The notes: generated by a model not told the origin, from the letters alone. DNA of 64,000 bases from Sparassis latifolia (GCA_018466975.1 CM031558.1:1054001-1118000); one strand, 5' to 3'; positions 21,154 to 33,732 are shown, counted from the first letter of the stretch. Translations and numbers: made by a program.

Positions 21154-23823
21154 ATGGGTGACTTTGCTGCAGATTCTACTCAACCCCCCGATGCATCCCA
21201 GGAAGAGCCTCAGTTTAAGCCAGGAACTTTCTCGATAGACGAGTACAGACCTATCAAAGTTGTGGTCATCGGTGCGGGATTCAGTGGGATCGCTGCGGGA
21301 ATAAGGTACATCGTCGTTCACACCTTTGGGTGTTTACCTGCATATTGACTGTGAGGAGTAGATTTACGCAAAGGCTCCAGAATCTTGACCTCACCATCTA
21401 TGACAAGAACGCTGGAGTAGGTGGGACATGGTTCACACACAAGTATCCGTAAGCATCTGCATCTATTACCCTGTTTCCTCTCTCGTTGATTGTGAGACAT
21501 TATAAAGCGGGCTTGCATGCGACATTCCCGCTCACTGTGTGAGTTGGCACACTCTGCTGCGATTCGCTCGTTGATTGACGCCCATCCGAAGTACCAATAT
21601 ACCTTCGAAGAGAAAGTGTGTGCGGCATACATCCGTGTCAAGTCGTTTGTAATGAAGTCTATCAGACAGATTGGTCGAGTTTCTATTCTCCGGGTCCGGA
21701 AATCCGTTCTTATCTGGAGGGCGTCGTGGACAAGTACAAACTGATGCGCTACATCAAATTGCGACACCAAGTCGTCCACGCACGGTATGATGAGCCGAGC
21801 GGGAAGTGGTACCTGCGTATTCGCAGACCCGTGCCATGCACGAACTCGGACGGTGAACAGTTCGAGGAGTTCGAGGACGTGGCTGACTTCCTGTTTACGG
21901 GTATCGGTGCGCTTAGCAGGTGGACTTGGCCCGACATCGAAGGCTTGAAAGACTTCAAAGGGAAGTTGTTCCATAGTGCGGACTTTGAGGTAGGGAACCA
22001 GACGTGGCAGGAAGCAGCGGAGGATTGGAAGGACAAGAAGGTTGGCGTAATTGGAGTTGTGAGTCGCCGCGAATTTTCTGCAAGTGCTTATTGTAACTCG
22101 TCGATCTTTGAATAGGGCTCGAGTGCGATTCAAATTGTGCCAGCTCTTCAACCGAGGGTCGCTAAGCTGTCAAACTATGTTCGTGGCAAGACTTGGCTCG
22201 CGACACCGTGTTCCGGAGTAAAGTTTGCAGAATTGTTGAAGCGAGACCCGACTGCAGAAAATTGTGCGTTCCGAGATACTTACGGTGGGTGCAGCCCACT
22301 GAACGACGAGCCCCTTCGTCAGATACGTTCTGTGAAGAAGATAAAGAGACGTTCAAGGATCCGGTCTATTATAAACAATTCAGGCGTGAACTCGAGTCAG
22401 ATGTCAACGTGCGTGAACTCACTCTGTCACGTCCACTGCCGTTCGCCTGATGAGACATAGTCATACCACTCCTCAACTCTCAGAGGAAGTGAGAGTCAGA
22501 TGGCTGCCCGCGCCACTTATACTGAGAATATGAGAAAGAAATTAGTGAAAAAGCCATGGATTGCAGATCATCGTAAGGGGAAATTGCTGTCCGTTCGTTT
22601 GTATCTTCTGAATTTCACCGTTCTAGTAATCCCGGACTTCTCGGTGGCATGTCGACGAATAACGCCTGGTCCTGGCTATCTGGAAGCTGTGTCGCAGGAC
22701 AACGTAAGTTTCGTCTCGCCTCTGTGCCTCCATGGTTCTGATCGTCCTGTATTTGCAGGTTGACTTTGTCACGACGCACATCAAGCAAATCACACCGACT
22801 GGAATCGAGACCGTGGACGGCAAACATGATGACCTGGACATCATTATATGTGCGACTGGTATGTGCTTCGCCCCGGCAGAGCAACGGCTGTTGACTTTTT
22901 TTCAGGATATGACACCAGGTTTCTACCCGAATTTCCTATAATCGGACGAGACGGCATAGATATTCGTGACAAATGGAGTCCCCATCCCGTGACATACTTG
23001 GCTGTCTGCGTTGACGGATTTCCGAACTGGTTCTTTTCCTTGGGACCTAATTCTGGCTTGGGGGCTGGATCGCTACTCGCGTTAATTGAACGTCAGGTTG
23101 AATATGCAGTTGAGGTGGTGAAGAAACTGCAGAGAGAATGGTTGAAGAGCATCGAAGTCAAGAGAGAAGCTCTGGAAGACTTCGACGAGTATCTCGAGGT
23201 GACTTGGAAATCAGGTTCCGTGCAGAGATCTCGCTGACGTCGTGCATCTCGTAGCATTACTTTCCTAAGGTATGTCGTGGTTATGGTTTCCGCCACTGTC
23301 CTGACCGGCATCGGACAAGACTGTTTTTAGCGATAAGTGCAGTTCATGGTACAAGGTGGGCCAAGAAGATGGGCGTGTTGTTGGTTTATACCCTGGCTCG
23401 TACACTGCATCTACTCGATCGCCAGCTTGTTCACCTTATGTTGTGTTCTGCAGGATCTACCCTGCACGGGGTACGTGCCCTGAAGCATCCGCGCTGGGAA
23501 GATTACACGTATGAGCCTGTCAATGGCATCAAGAACCGGCTGTACTGGCTGGGCGATGGTCAGACTTATAACGAGAAGATGATGACAGGCGATAGTGCGT
23601 ACCTACTGACTCACCTTATCACTTGCGGTTTGACATTTTTTGTTCTGCAGTGGCATGGTACTTGAACGAGGACGAGGTTGACATTCCTCCAGGTATGTAT
23701 CCCACGTCTGATGGTACCGATTCGCTGACGAGGGTGCATCTTCAGTCCCCGAGGATTGAGCGTCACGTTCAAGTTCGGGATGTCGAATTTGTGGGCATTC
23801 CTGCATTTCGTTGTCACATGTAA
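20828..23823 (+). repeat. Segmental duplication, block A part 2 (BVMO)
   Basis: Closely matches 25503-28514 with a constant offset of 4677 bp across the first monooxygenase exons. Includes about 325 bp of upstream DNA, the whole gene with all introns, and about 65 bp downstream. Confidence 0.9.
21154..23759 (+). CDS. Baeyer-Villiger-type flavin monooxygenase (copy A, intact)
   Basis: FAD/NADPH monooxygenase that would insert oxygen beside a ketone or oxidise a related substrate. Sixteen exons: 21154-21305, 21362-21448, 21508-21538, 21592-21615, 21666-22058, 22116-22284, 22323-22408, 22494-22572, 22627-22703, 22759-22858, 22906-23198, 23255-23269, 23320-23395, 23454-23594, 23651-23692, 23746-23759; 592 aa. 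FAD loop VVVIGAGFSGIAAGI (residues about 37-51); NADPH loop VGVIGVGSSAIQIVPAL across an exon join; BVMO-fingerprint-like FKGKLFHSADF, with Phe where Trp is usual; CDIPAHCYQYTFEEK; ICATGYDT. Exons of 31, 24, 15 and 14 nt occur, and intron 13 starts with GC. The join near 22284/22323 is the least certain. No stop in the model. Substrate unknown. Confidence 0.87.
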
Positions 23824-24458
23824 CCTGAGTACCGACACTGCTGTAATTGTAAATCGACGTTGGAACGCTAACGAAGATGCCTGGTATCGTTCTGCATACA
23901 CTGCAGTGTCACGCATACCTTGCAGTCTCACCACATTCACGACAGCGACCTGTGGTGGGAGTATAGAAGCTAAGTGCAGATGAACCGACTGCATACTTCA
24001 AATGCCTAATTCATCTCTGACATTGACAACTGAACAAAACCAGCGCCGCCACCGCGCAAACAACCCAGACATCGCGTACACCTCGCAGTCTACTTACATT
24101 CGCGAAAGCGACTTCCAGTCCGAGTGCAAAGAATAACGGAGACGAATGTCCAGTCAGAGGTCGGAACGAGCGCCGCCACGGCGCGAACAACCCAAGTCGA
24201 ATTTGAGGGCCTTCCTGCATTTCGTTGTCCCATGGAACTATGTACAGTATAGGACCGGTCACCGATACACCCCCAGACTTCAATGTGAAATACTTGTTGG
24301 GAGTTGGCGCTGCGTCCGCATGCCCGGTTCCGATTCCAGTGAGCGCGTCATCCGGCCAGTTTCTAATTCGCAGTAAGCCTGGCGTAGTCCATTCGCATAC
24401 AATATTACTGTACATGGTCATGAAGATGATAGGATAGTAGCAAAGTATTTTCCGCAAA
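23760..24458. other. Region after BVMO copy A with duplicated fragments
   Basis: No real gene seen. The motif tgtcgaattt followed by (g)ggcattcctgcatttc occurs just after BVMO A (about 23777), again near 24198 and after BVMO B (about 28459), so the 3' flank was copied more than once. A second short repeat, gcgccgccac, appears near 24042 and 24168. The 210-codon antisense frame 24011-24643 has no support. Confidence 0.5.
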
Positions 24459-24698
24459 CTAGACAAACTCCTCGATCTCTCCTGGCACTCGCACCTTGGT
24501 TTCAATTTCAGGTCCGATATTGAGGTTGACGGTGAGAATCTCGAATGCTGTACGCCAAAGCCTCCAATCATCATTATAGATTGCTTTCCCTTTGTTGTTG
24601 ACCTTCCAGCGGTAGACGTTGCATTCCAGGAGTACAAGGTCATTTTTGCCTATGTTTTGGACTGACCAATCCTCTCTGTTACCACCGAAGCGTTTCAT
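24459..24698 (-). CDS. Small hypothetical, likely fragment of a basidiomycete multicopy family
   Basis: 79-codon frame with protein-like composition: MKRFGGNREDWSVQNIGKND then LVLLECNVYRWKV and DDWRLWRTAFEILTVNLNIG, ending in an acidic tail. The ...DLVL.EC...RW...W..WR..FEL pattern resembles short uncharacterised proteins that I recall as repeated in Agaricomycete genomes; this is memory, not a search. The upstream part is missing or in another frame, so it may be a relic. Confidence 0.35.
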   Translation of the reverse strand: MKRFGGNREDWSVQNIGKNDLVLLECNVYRWKVNNKGKAIYNDDWRLWRTAFEILTVNLNIGPEIETKVRVPGEIEEFV

Positions 24699-24990
24699 GG
24701 CGTCGAACCGACTCGAACGAGGTCATGAGTTCGGCAATCTGAAGGACTTTGGTTAGTGAATGAAGCTGCGGTGGCAGGTCACTTGCCTGTTTGACACCCA
24801 TTTTGGAAGACTTTTCCATCAGCTTGCCCTGTGTAAGTACCCTGCCCTCGGGTTAAACCACAACACTTTCCTTCTACGGTACTACGTTGATATACGAACC
24901 ACGCGACCTTCGTTGCTGCTCAGTACTCTCATGCACGCAACGAAGGTACACTTTTTTCCCTTAGTCTGCTCACCTGCATGTATTCACGAC
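24699..24990. other. Intergenic region
   Basis: Nothing recognised between the small minus-strand frame and the start of duplication block B. Confidence 0.35.
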
Positions 24991-25500
24991 TTCTAGCATC
25001 TCCGTACAGTTCCGCCTATCTTCAAATGTTGAAATCGATCCGATTCCATTTCTTCACCTGTCCGTCGACAGCGTGACCCCAAGACTTTCGACCACGCCAA
25101 CCCTGATGCCTTACTTGTGTTATGCATGCCATACGACGCTTATCAGCAAGAACAGTCGTGCTGCCCCACCATCACTCTATTCCTCCATCACTAAGACAGT
25201 TCTTACGCCATTGCTTACTTGGGTGGGTTCGCACTTACTCGAACGTCGCGAATGGCCCGGGAGGAGATGAGGAGTGTCGTCAGCGATTTCTTGTTTCAAT
25301 AGTTTCCCGGTTTATTCGGAGGTTGGCTGGTCCGCGCGTTTGCGATCTAGATCTCCGAGATTACCAATTGGATTGTCTGCAGGATTGTCAGTGGTTTCTC
25401 ATTATTTAACGTCGCAATTACAACCACGGTCTCGCTGAAACTTCCTATCCTAAAAACAGGATGTACTGATTTGCCTAATATATTGGTCCGAAGGTTCAAC
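24991..25500 (+). pseudogene. CTU2 3'-exon fragment (duplicated)
   Basis: Copy of the last CTU2 exon and its 3' flank. Equivalents of SVQFRLSSNVEIDPIPFLH and LCYACHTT.. are readable. A deletion of about 17 bp relative to the parent (after GSHLLER) shifts the frame, so the terminal REEMRSAVSDFLLE equivalent is lost. There is no start or 5' part. It marks the left edge of block B. Confidence 0.85.
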
Positions 25501-25502
25501 AT

Positions 25503-28500
25503 ATTTGTCTCCGAATTCGCAAGGGCGCAACTAATGCGATCGATCCAACAGTTCCTTTCATGTGATGTAGAAGCGTGTCCAATTGCTTACTTCAATTGTA
25601 CACGAGAATGACTGAATCATTCTCGTGGGTGGCTAGGTGTGGTCATCGGACGTCCCAACCTCGATCTTATGCGACTCACGGATAGCTTAAATTATGACTG
25701 TCCTTCCCACACCGACTGAGTTCCTGCATGGTCTGCGACGCGCGCATGATATTGCGAGGACCGGTGGCTCTTATACGAGGCTGGGGTCGGTTCACGACCT
25801 GCACTCCCGAGAGAACTCCATTGCGCAAATATGGGTGACTTTGCTGCAGATTCTACTCAACCCCCCGATGCATCCCAGGAAGAGCCTCAGTTTAAGCTCG
25901 GAACTTTCTCCATAGATGAGTACAGACCTATCAAAGTTGTGGTCATTGGCGCGGGATTCAGTGGGATCGCTGCGGGAATAAGGTACTCGTCGTCGTAGCT
26001 TTTGGGTGTTTGCCTGCATATTGACTGTGACGAATAGATTTCCGCAAAGGGTCCAGAATCTTGACCTCACCATCTATGACAAGAACGCTGGAGTAGGTGG
26101 GACATGGTTCAGCAACAAGTATCCGTAAGCATTTGCATCTATTACCATGTTTCCTCTCTCGTTAAGTGTGGGACGTTATAAAGCGGGCTTGCGTGCGACA
26201 TTCCCGCTCACTGTGTGAGTTTGCACACGCTGCTGTGATTCGCTCATTGATTGATGCCCATCCGAAGTACCAATATACCTTCGAAGAGAAGGTGAGTGTG
26301 GCATACATCCGTATAAAGTCGTTTGTCATGAAGTCTATCAGACAGATTGGTCGAGTTTCTATGCTCCGGGTCCGGAAATCCGTTCTTATCTGGAGGGCGT
26401 CGTGGACAAGTACAAACTGACGCGCTACATCAAACTGCGGCATCAAGTCGTCCATGCACGGTATGATGAGCCGAGCGGGAAGTGGTACCTGCGTATTCGC
26501 AGACCCGTGCCATGCACGAACTCGGACGGTGAACAGTTCGAGGAGTTCGAGGACGTGGCCGACTTCCTGTTTACGGGTATTGGAGGGCTTAGTAGGTGGA
26601 CTTGGCCCGACATCGAAGGCTTGAAAGACTTCAAAGGGAAGTTGTTCCATAGTGCGGACTTTGAGGTAGGGAATCAGACATGGCAGGAGGCAGTGGAGGA
26701 TTGGAAGGACAAGAAGGTTGGCGTAATTGGAGTTGTGAGTCGCCGCGAATTTTCTGCAAGTGCTTATTGTAACCCCTAGATCACCGAATAGGGCTCGAGT
26801 GCGCTTCAACTTGTGCCATCTATTCAACCGAGGGTCGCTAAGCTATCAAACTACGTTCGTGGCAAGACTTGGCTCTCGACACCGTTTTCCGGAGCAAAGT
26901 TTGCAGAATTGTTGAAGCGAGACCCGACTGCAGAAAATTGTGCGTTCGAGATACTTAGGATGGGTGCAGCCCACTTAACGACGAGCCCCTTCGTCAGATA
27001 CGTTCTGTGAAGAAGATAAAGAGATGTTCAAGGATCCGGTCTATTATAAGCAATTCAGGCATGAACTCGAGTCGGACCTCAACGTGCGTGAACTCACTCT
27101 GTCACGTCTATTGCCATTCACCTGATGAGACATAGTCAAATCACTCCTCAACTCTCAGAGGAACTGAGAGCCAGCTGGCTGCCCGCACCATTTTTGCTGA
27201 CAATATGAGAAAGAAATTAGCGAAGAAGCCATGGATTGCAGATCATCGTAAGGGGAAATTGCTGTCCGTTCGTTTGTATCTTCTGAATTTCACCGTTCTA
27301 GTAATCCCGGACTTCTCGGTGGCATGTCGACGACTGACGCCTGGTCCTGGCTATCTGGAAGCTGTGTCGCAGGACAACGTAAGTTTCGTCTCGCCTCTGT
27401 GCCTCCATAGTTCTGATCGTCCTGTATTTGCAGGTTGACTTTGTCACGACACACATCAAGCAAATCACACCGACTGGAATCGAGACCGTGGACGGCAAAC
27501 ATGATGATCTGGACATCATCATATGTGCGACTGGTACGTGCTTCGCCCCGTCAGAGCAACAGCAGTTGACTTTTTTTCAGGATACGACACCAGCTTTCAG
27601 CTCGAATTTCCTATAATCGGACGAGATGGCACGGATATTCGTGATAAATGGAGTCCCCATCCCGTGACATACTTGACTCTCTGCGTTGACGGATTTCCGA
27701 ACTGGTTCTTTTCCTTGGGACCTAATTCAGGCGTGGGGTCCGGATCGCTACTCGTGTTAATTGAACGTCAGGTTGAATATGCAGTTGAGGTGGTGAAGAA
27801 ACTGCAGAGAGAATGGTTGAAGAGCATCGAAGTCAAGAGAGAAGCTCTGGAAGACTTCGACGAGTATCTCGAGGTGACTTGGAAATCAGGTTCCGTGCAG
27901 AGATCTCGCTGACGTCGTGCATCTCGTAGCATTACTTTCCTAAGGTATGTCGTGGTTATGGTTTCCGCCGCTGTCCTGACCAGCATCGGACAAGACTGTC
28001 TATAGCGATAAGTGCCGCTCGTGGTACAAGATGGGCCAAGAAGAAGGGCGTGTTGTTGGTTTATACCCTGGCTCGTACATTGCAGCTGCTTGACCGCCAG
28101 CTTGCTCACCTTGTGTTGTGTTCTGCAGGATCTTGCCTACACGCGGTACGCGCCATTAAGCATCCGCGCTGGGAAGATTACACGTATGAGCCTGTCAATG
28201 GCATCAAGAACCGACTGTACTGGCTGGGCGATGGTCAGACTTATAACGAGAAGACGATGACAGGCGATAGTGCGTAGTACCTACTGACTCACCTTATCAC
28301 TCGCGGTTTGACTATTTTTGTCCTGCAGTGGCATGGTACTTGAACGACGACGAGGTTGACATTCCTCCAGGTATATATCCTATGTCTGATGGTGCCAATT
28401 CGCTGACGAGGGTGCATTTTCAGTCCCCGAGGATTATTGAGCGTCACGTTCAAGCCGGGATGTCGAATTTGAGGGCCTTCCATATCAGGACCTGCATTTC

Positions 28501-28514
28501 GTTGTCACGTGTTA
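25503..28514 (+). repeat. Segmental duplication, block B (BVMO)
   Basis: Second copy of the BVMO region, joined directly to the CTU2-tail copy without the 1.8 kb found in block A. Confidence 0.9.
25831..28440 (+). pseudogene. Baeyer-Villiger-type monooxygenase copy B, probably disabled
   Basis: Same exon plan as copy A (25831-25982, 26038-26124, 26184-26214, 26268-26291, 26342-26734, from 26792, and so on) and very high identity. In exon 6 two differences coincide: one C is missing (TTCCGAG in A, TTCGAG at 26945-26950), and the donor GGTGGG of A reads GATGGG (about 26958-26963). No GT remains to leave the exon in frame, and reading on gives a stop at 27007, so only the first 60 percent would be made. 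All other splice sites and the end (PED then one extra Tyr) are preserved, so inactivation is recent, or the base calls are wrong. Confidence 0.75.
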
Positions 28515-28704
28515 CTGTGTAGATGACCTGCCGGTTTTTCTACCAATTGACCGGACTGATAATCGAGTCATGATCGAGTCATCCGCAACTCTTGTATATC
28601 AATGAATGGTTTCCATTGTGCATAAATTCGCCCTCTACTTCCTGCAGGCAGTTCCGTTCGTCGATAAGTATTTCCGTCCAACTTGAAGCTCTCGAGTTTG
28701 GACC

Positions 28705-30837
28705 ATGACAGCTATCAATTCCAACGATCAACCCTCCATTGAAGGCTTGAAAGGCCATACTTACGATGCTGGCTCAGAACCTCCCCCGTTTGGCCACGCG
28801 CTCAAGCACTTTTGGGCATTCGACGCAGGATATGTGAATCTTAACCATGGTAAGTTGGTGGCATGTTTACGTACTGTTCCCCAGACAGCACAGCGCGATG
28901 AAGACCTAGCTGGAACATGGCTGGGATATTTCCGAATTATCCGTACTGATTAAGTTCTCATATTCAGGTTCATACGGATCTCAGCCTCTTCCGGTTATTT
29001 TTGCAAGTACCAAAATCACAATGCTCGCAGAAAGGAATCCAGATAAGTTCCACCGCGTTACCTATATGTCCATGTTGAAGGAAGCGAGGCATGTACCGTT
29101 CCAATGTGGTGTATCGTCAGCAACTCTGATACGCACGGGGTCTTCCAGAGGCCGTGTCGCCAATTTGATTGGTGCCGAACTCGACGAGGTGGTCTTAGTC
29201 CCCAACGCGACGCACGGTATCAATACGGTGCTCAGAAACTTTGAATGGAAGGAGAGCGATGTGATGCTTGGAGGTCTGTTGAGCGAGAACCTAAGATACC
29301 TGATCTTAATCGTGAAGTTGACTGATGATACAGCGTCGACGACCTACGGCGCTGTTTCTCGCACATTGCAGTACCTCAGTGATCGCTCCGAACAGCCTCG
29401 ACCGACAGTGCACACTATCGCATATACCTTCCCCATGACGCATGTGGAGATAGTCGACCGATTCCGCGCCCGCATTAGAGAGATTAAACAGCTGTATCCC
29501 GACGTAGATTTCAGCGATGCACCGTCGGACGCCGTGGTGCCCGAAGGGTGTAAGAAGAAGAACAAATTTGTCGCGGTTATTGATAGCTTAACGTCGAACC
29601 CGGGTGTGCTACTTCCCTGGAAGGAAATGGTGCGTGTCTGTAAGGAAGAAGGCGTGTGGAGCCTTGTTGACGGCGCACATAGTATCGGACAAGAGGTCGG
29701 CCTCTATCTTTGTATGTCTCCGAGTTATCTGACAAGCATGCCTTGGAATGCTGTAGGTCGATATTGACCTCCGGGAAGCCAAACCAGACTTCTTCATCTC
29801 CAACTGCCACAAGTGGCTCTACGTGAAGCGCGGATGTGCTGTTCTATATGTGCCCAAACGGTGAGCGTAGCAACCGCTTGACTAAGGTTCAAACAAATGG
29901 AGTGGATAATACGGCGCTTTTTTTGTGAATATGACTGGGGATGCACCTGAGATTCTTCCTGCTACGGTCCCTGAACTTACTGTCGCACTGCAGAAACCAA
30001 CACATCATCAGGTCGTCTCTCCCGACCTCCCACGAATATGTATCACCTCACGATCCACCTCGACCGTGGTTAAGCATCGACGGTACTAACTTCGTTGGAC
30101 AGCACGAATGTACGTCGTGGAACTGCGGCTTTTCTGGATATAACACGACAATGTTACTTATGCGACTTCTCAGGGACGGGAACTATGGATCAGACGCCGT
30201 TTTTGAGTGTCGAAGCAGGCAAGCTCGCTGTTTCTGATTTCGCTCTACTGCCAGTTAATCAGTACAACAGCCCTTGACTTTCGTGAGTGGCTGGGAGGAG
30301 AGGCCAAGATTAATGCATACTGTCACGATCTCGCCGTCAAGGGAGGACAAAGGCTGGCAGAGGTTCTCGGTACGAAGGTCATGGATGAGAGCGGAGAGTT
30401 GACCTTGAACATGGTGAATCATGCCGTTGGAAATTGCTCCTGATTCTCATACTAAACTCTCCGATGCTAGACAAATGTGCTGTTGCCGTTGCCTGTCGAG
30501 AGCTCTCCTTTGGATGTATATACACCTGAAATACTCGCCAGCATTCATGCTCTTCTGATCGAGAGGCTGTTGTCCGAGTGGAACACTTACGCGGCGTACT
30601 ATTTCCATGGGGGTGCATGGTGGTGCAGATGCAGTGCACAGGTCTGGAATGAGGTAAATCATGTCATCACTGGTCCCGTGAAAGGAGCTAATCGAAATGG
30701 TTCTGCAGTTGTCTGACTTCGAATACGCTGGCAAGGCTTTCAGTGCAATCTGTGAGGAGGTGAAGCGGACGATTCTGTCGAATGGGGACTTCAGTCGAAC
30801 TGTGCAGACGCGGTTACCAGCGGGGAAATCTTTGTAA
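28705..30837 (+). CDS. Class V PLP-dependent aminotransferase / epimerase-like enzyme
   Basis: Fold-type I PLP enzyme of the isopenicillin-N-epimerase-like group within aminotransferase class V. Exons 28705-28849, 28968-29088, 29149-29273, 29334-29695, 29757-29860, 29994-30109, 30174-30218, 30271-30413, 30471-30653, 30709-30837; 490 aa. Signatures: [66 protein letters not shown] (cofactor Asp), and the PLP lysine in [14 protein letters not shown]. Two introns (29089-29148 and 30219-30270) start with GC in good AG|GCATGT and AG|GCAAGC contexts; GT alternatives do not keep the frame. The reaction cannot be told: desulfurase, lyase and epimerase activities all occur here. It lies next to the BVMO copies. 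Confidence 0.88.
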
Positions 30838-31060
30838 GTGGCATGCGAAGCGTGCGATACGGTTGATAAACAACTTTGGACTAGTTGAGAACAAGTAGTT
30901 TTGTATTAGATTTATGAATAGTGCGTTGCCGTGGTAGGATGGCGCGTTCTGTCACAACTTGTCACACCGCGTTGACCTCAGCGGCAACAGCACCGACGGC
31001 TCAAGTACTGACAACGTCTCCGCTATCAGGACGAAATTCTATGTCTATGTACTTGGTACC

Positions 31061-32687
31061 ATGCATCGCTGCTTGTTGGTCCCGGAGATTGTCAGTATCG
31101 TCATCGACACCTTTGACTTGAATTCGCGCGAATCTTTCCCTAGTCTTGCCGTTCTTGCAAGGACCTGTCGCTGCTTTCATGACCAAGCCCTGAATGCACT
31201 CTGGTATATGCATTATGACGTGGTTAATTTGATCAAATGCACGCCTGAGGATCTGTGGGAAGCAAGAGCGACTGTGTCTGAGGGCTTCTGGCGCACAACG
31301 TTGGTATGATATGAATTGTTTGTTTGCCTAGGCTACCTTAGTGCTGATGACTTTCCACAGATTTTCAGTATTTCAGAAGGCCTATCCAACCCGGTGACTG
31401 GGAAAGATATCGCTACTATGCATCTCGTATCCAGGCTTTGGTATCCTCCCGTTTCGGGAGTTTGCCGGACCGCCCGTCATTGCGAATGTCGATCTCCGCG
31501 GACCTTTTGCAGTCTCTGAGTCTATTCTCCCCTCTTTTGCCGAATCTCCGTCAGCTCAAGTGGATCGAATTGGGGATGGATGAGGAGGTTTTCCGTCTCG
31601 GTCAATTTTTTTTCGGTCCCAAGCTGAGAGGGATGGGCCTTTTCTTTGCCCACGACGATTCCAGTGTGGTCCTGGAGGATGCATTTTTATACGCCCGGCA
31701 TTTCAATCCCCATATTAAAACCCTCGACATGTCTTTCTACAGATCTTCACGCATCATAACAATGCTTCCAGCCTCCATCAATGACTTTCGTGCCCTCCGG
31801 TCGCTCGGATATCGAAGCAAAGTCATTTCCCATGAGATTGTGACGCAATTAACGTCTCTTCCTCATCTGCAATCACTCACCATCACCTTGTTTGAGTATG
31901 GCGAGCCATTTCTCAGGCTCTCAACACCTTTGGTGTTTGAAGCTCTAACAAAGTTCTCCCTCGGCGCCGCATCACTGTCAACGTGTACTGCAATCCTGGC
32001 CGCCATTCATCTTCCCCTCATCCATTCACTCTCCTTTCAGACACACATCGTCACCGACCTACAGTTATTTTTTGCGAATGGTGCACGATCACTGTTGCTG
32101 CGCTTCGTTGGAGCAATTTTTGCTGACAATGGAAAATGTGGACGAAGAGGCTACAGATCACCTCAATGCGGAATCATCGCGATTACTACTAGCCTTCTCG
32201 AATTTGAGGAAGCTCGCGATTGCAGCAGACAGTCACGTTGACCTGAACGACGACTCTGTCAGGGACTTGGTGATGGCCCTGCCCCATCTACGCGAGTTGA
32301 CGTTGGTCTCACTCTCTGATCGACCACCATCTCCTACCTTCCATGCCCTTGTCCACCTTGTGCGATATTGTCCCCAGCTCACGCAGTTGATGTTGGACGT
32401 CGATACGGAGAATACAGACAACATCGTACCGGGGCAGAGGCCTGGTGCTGGCTACGTGAACACCGCGCTGAAGTGGATCAGGCTCGGACCCCTCCTCCAG
32501 GCGATCCGGGAAGATCGCTGCATTCCTCTCAGACCTGCCTCCCAATCTGCGGGAGATCGACGATTCCGGCTGGACGCCTGAAGTCGAGGAAGCCTGGAAG
32601 CACGTTGATGAATTACTCCCGACGTTTGCTGCGGTACGCGCACAAGAGAGGTCTTCTCTCCACCTAGAGGCGGAGCCTAAGGTATGA
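31061..32687 (+). pseudogene. F-box/LRR-like gene with two frameshifts
   Basis: Start MHRCLLVPEIVSIVIDTF is a standard Agaricomycete F-box. One intron (31304-31368) joins WRTTL to YFRRPIQPGDWERYRYYASR. The frame then carries LRR-like segments to LQLF at about 32067. A run of six T (32068-32073) must be one shorter to continue into RMVHDHCCCASLEQFLLTME. A run of four C (32489-32492) must again be one shorter to reach LPPNLREIDDSGWTPEVEEA and a stop at 32687. Both lesions are +1 in homopolymers, fitting either a young pseudogene or sequencing error. As written it encodes a truncated F-box protein. Confidence 0.75.
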
Positions 32688-33732
32688 GATCATCGGGATA
32701 TCGTTGTATGTGTTTGCCTGGGAGTGGTGATTCTGTACCAGGGTGGACTCATTTCCCCACCCCCAATTCTTCTCGGTGTCAGTTATTCATTACCTTGCGA
32801 TTCTTCTCCGCTTTTCTAGCTTCGCCGTGCTATTGCTCGCGCTCGCTGACTGATATCTCTAGTGCGTCCTTTTTTATTGCTCCATACTCTCCTTCAGAGT
32901 CCTGCCCACCAGATTCACATGCTACTTCGGATTACCAGAGCCGATTACAGTATCGGAAGAAATGCAGCTACTACCGCCATGTTAAGAATGTTATAGTGTT
33001 TCCCCAGATCTTGCGGAAGATTCTGACTGACAGGTGGAAAGCGAAGACGGGCGAGACAGTACCTGACGCTATGTCCCACCCCCTCCTTGAACAAATTGTC
33101 AAACCGCAATGCTTATGGACACATCAACGTCGATGACGCCGGTGGGTACCGCCAGATGCGCGGGGCGAAGCATGTTCTATGACGGTGAGCCTGTCTCTCT
33201 TACCCACCTCCTCCCGACAGTGAGGAGGAATGTGACACAATATCGCTCAATTCTTCTGCATCCATGGAGAGGCGGATGTTTTGGGGTACGGGTTGCCTGT
33301 GCAATAATGGTAGGGCTTGCCTTAAGAGACGTTCGTTGGTCTGTAAACCGAGTATGAATCTCACAAATCCAGCTAGGCTCGTGCGCACCTGAGCATCGGC
33401 GGAAGACCTCGGCTCTTGCATCAATTAGCGTGAGTATATATTGAATGAACGTGTCGTTACCAAGTCAGTTGGGTAACTACTGAGTGCGACACATCAAAAT
33501 GCCGTGCCTGACCCCGCGCAGATCACGGCAAATTGTTCCCCATAGAGTGGAACCCTGGACGGAGTCATAACGCCTCATTCTATGGAAACGAGAAAGGGAC
33601 ATCAACATCACGATAACGCTGATCACCGAAAGCACCTCAAAAGCTAAGACATACCGAAGCACAGAACGACGAGGAATACGTGAGATACCTAGTTCGTTAC
33701 ACCGCCCTGTAAAGAAACCCATCCATAGGATT
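32688..33732. other. Intergenic region
   Basis: No gene recognised. The frames 32684-33136 (+) and 33477-33767 (-) show no motifs; the second overlaps the end of the FAD monooxygenase. Confidence 0.4.

Noticed and set aside
24011..24643. 210-codon minus-strand frame
   Set aside because: Low-complexity, no motifs, crosses locally repeated DNA; no sensible splice extension.
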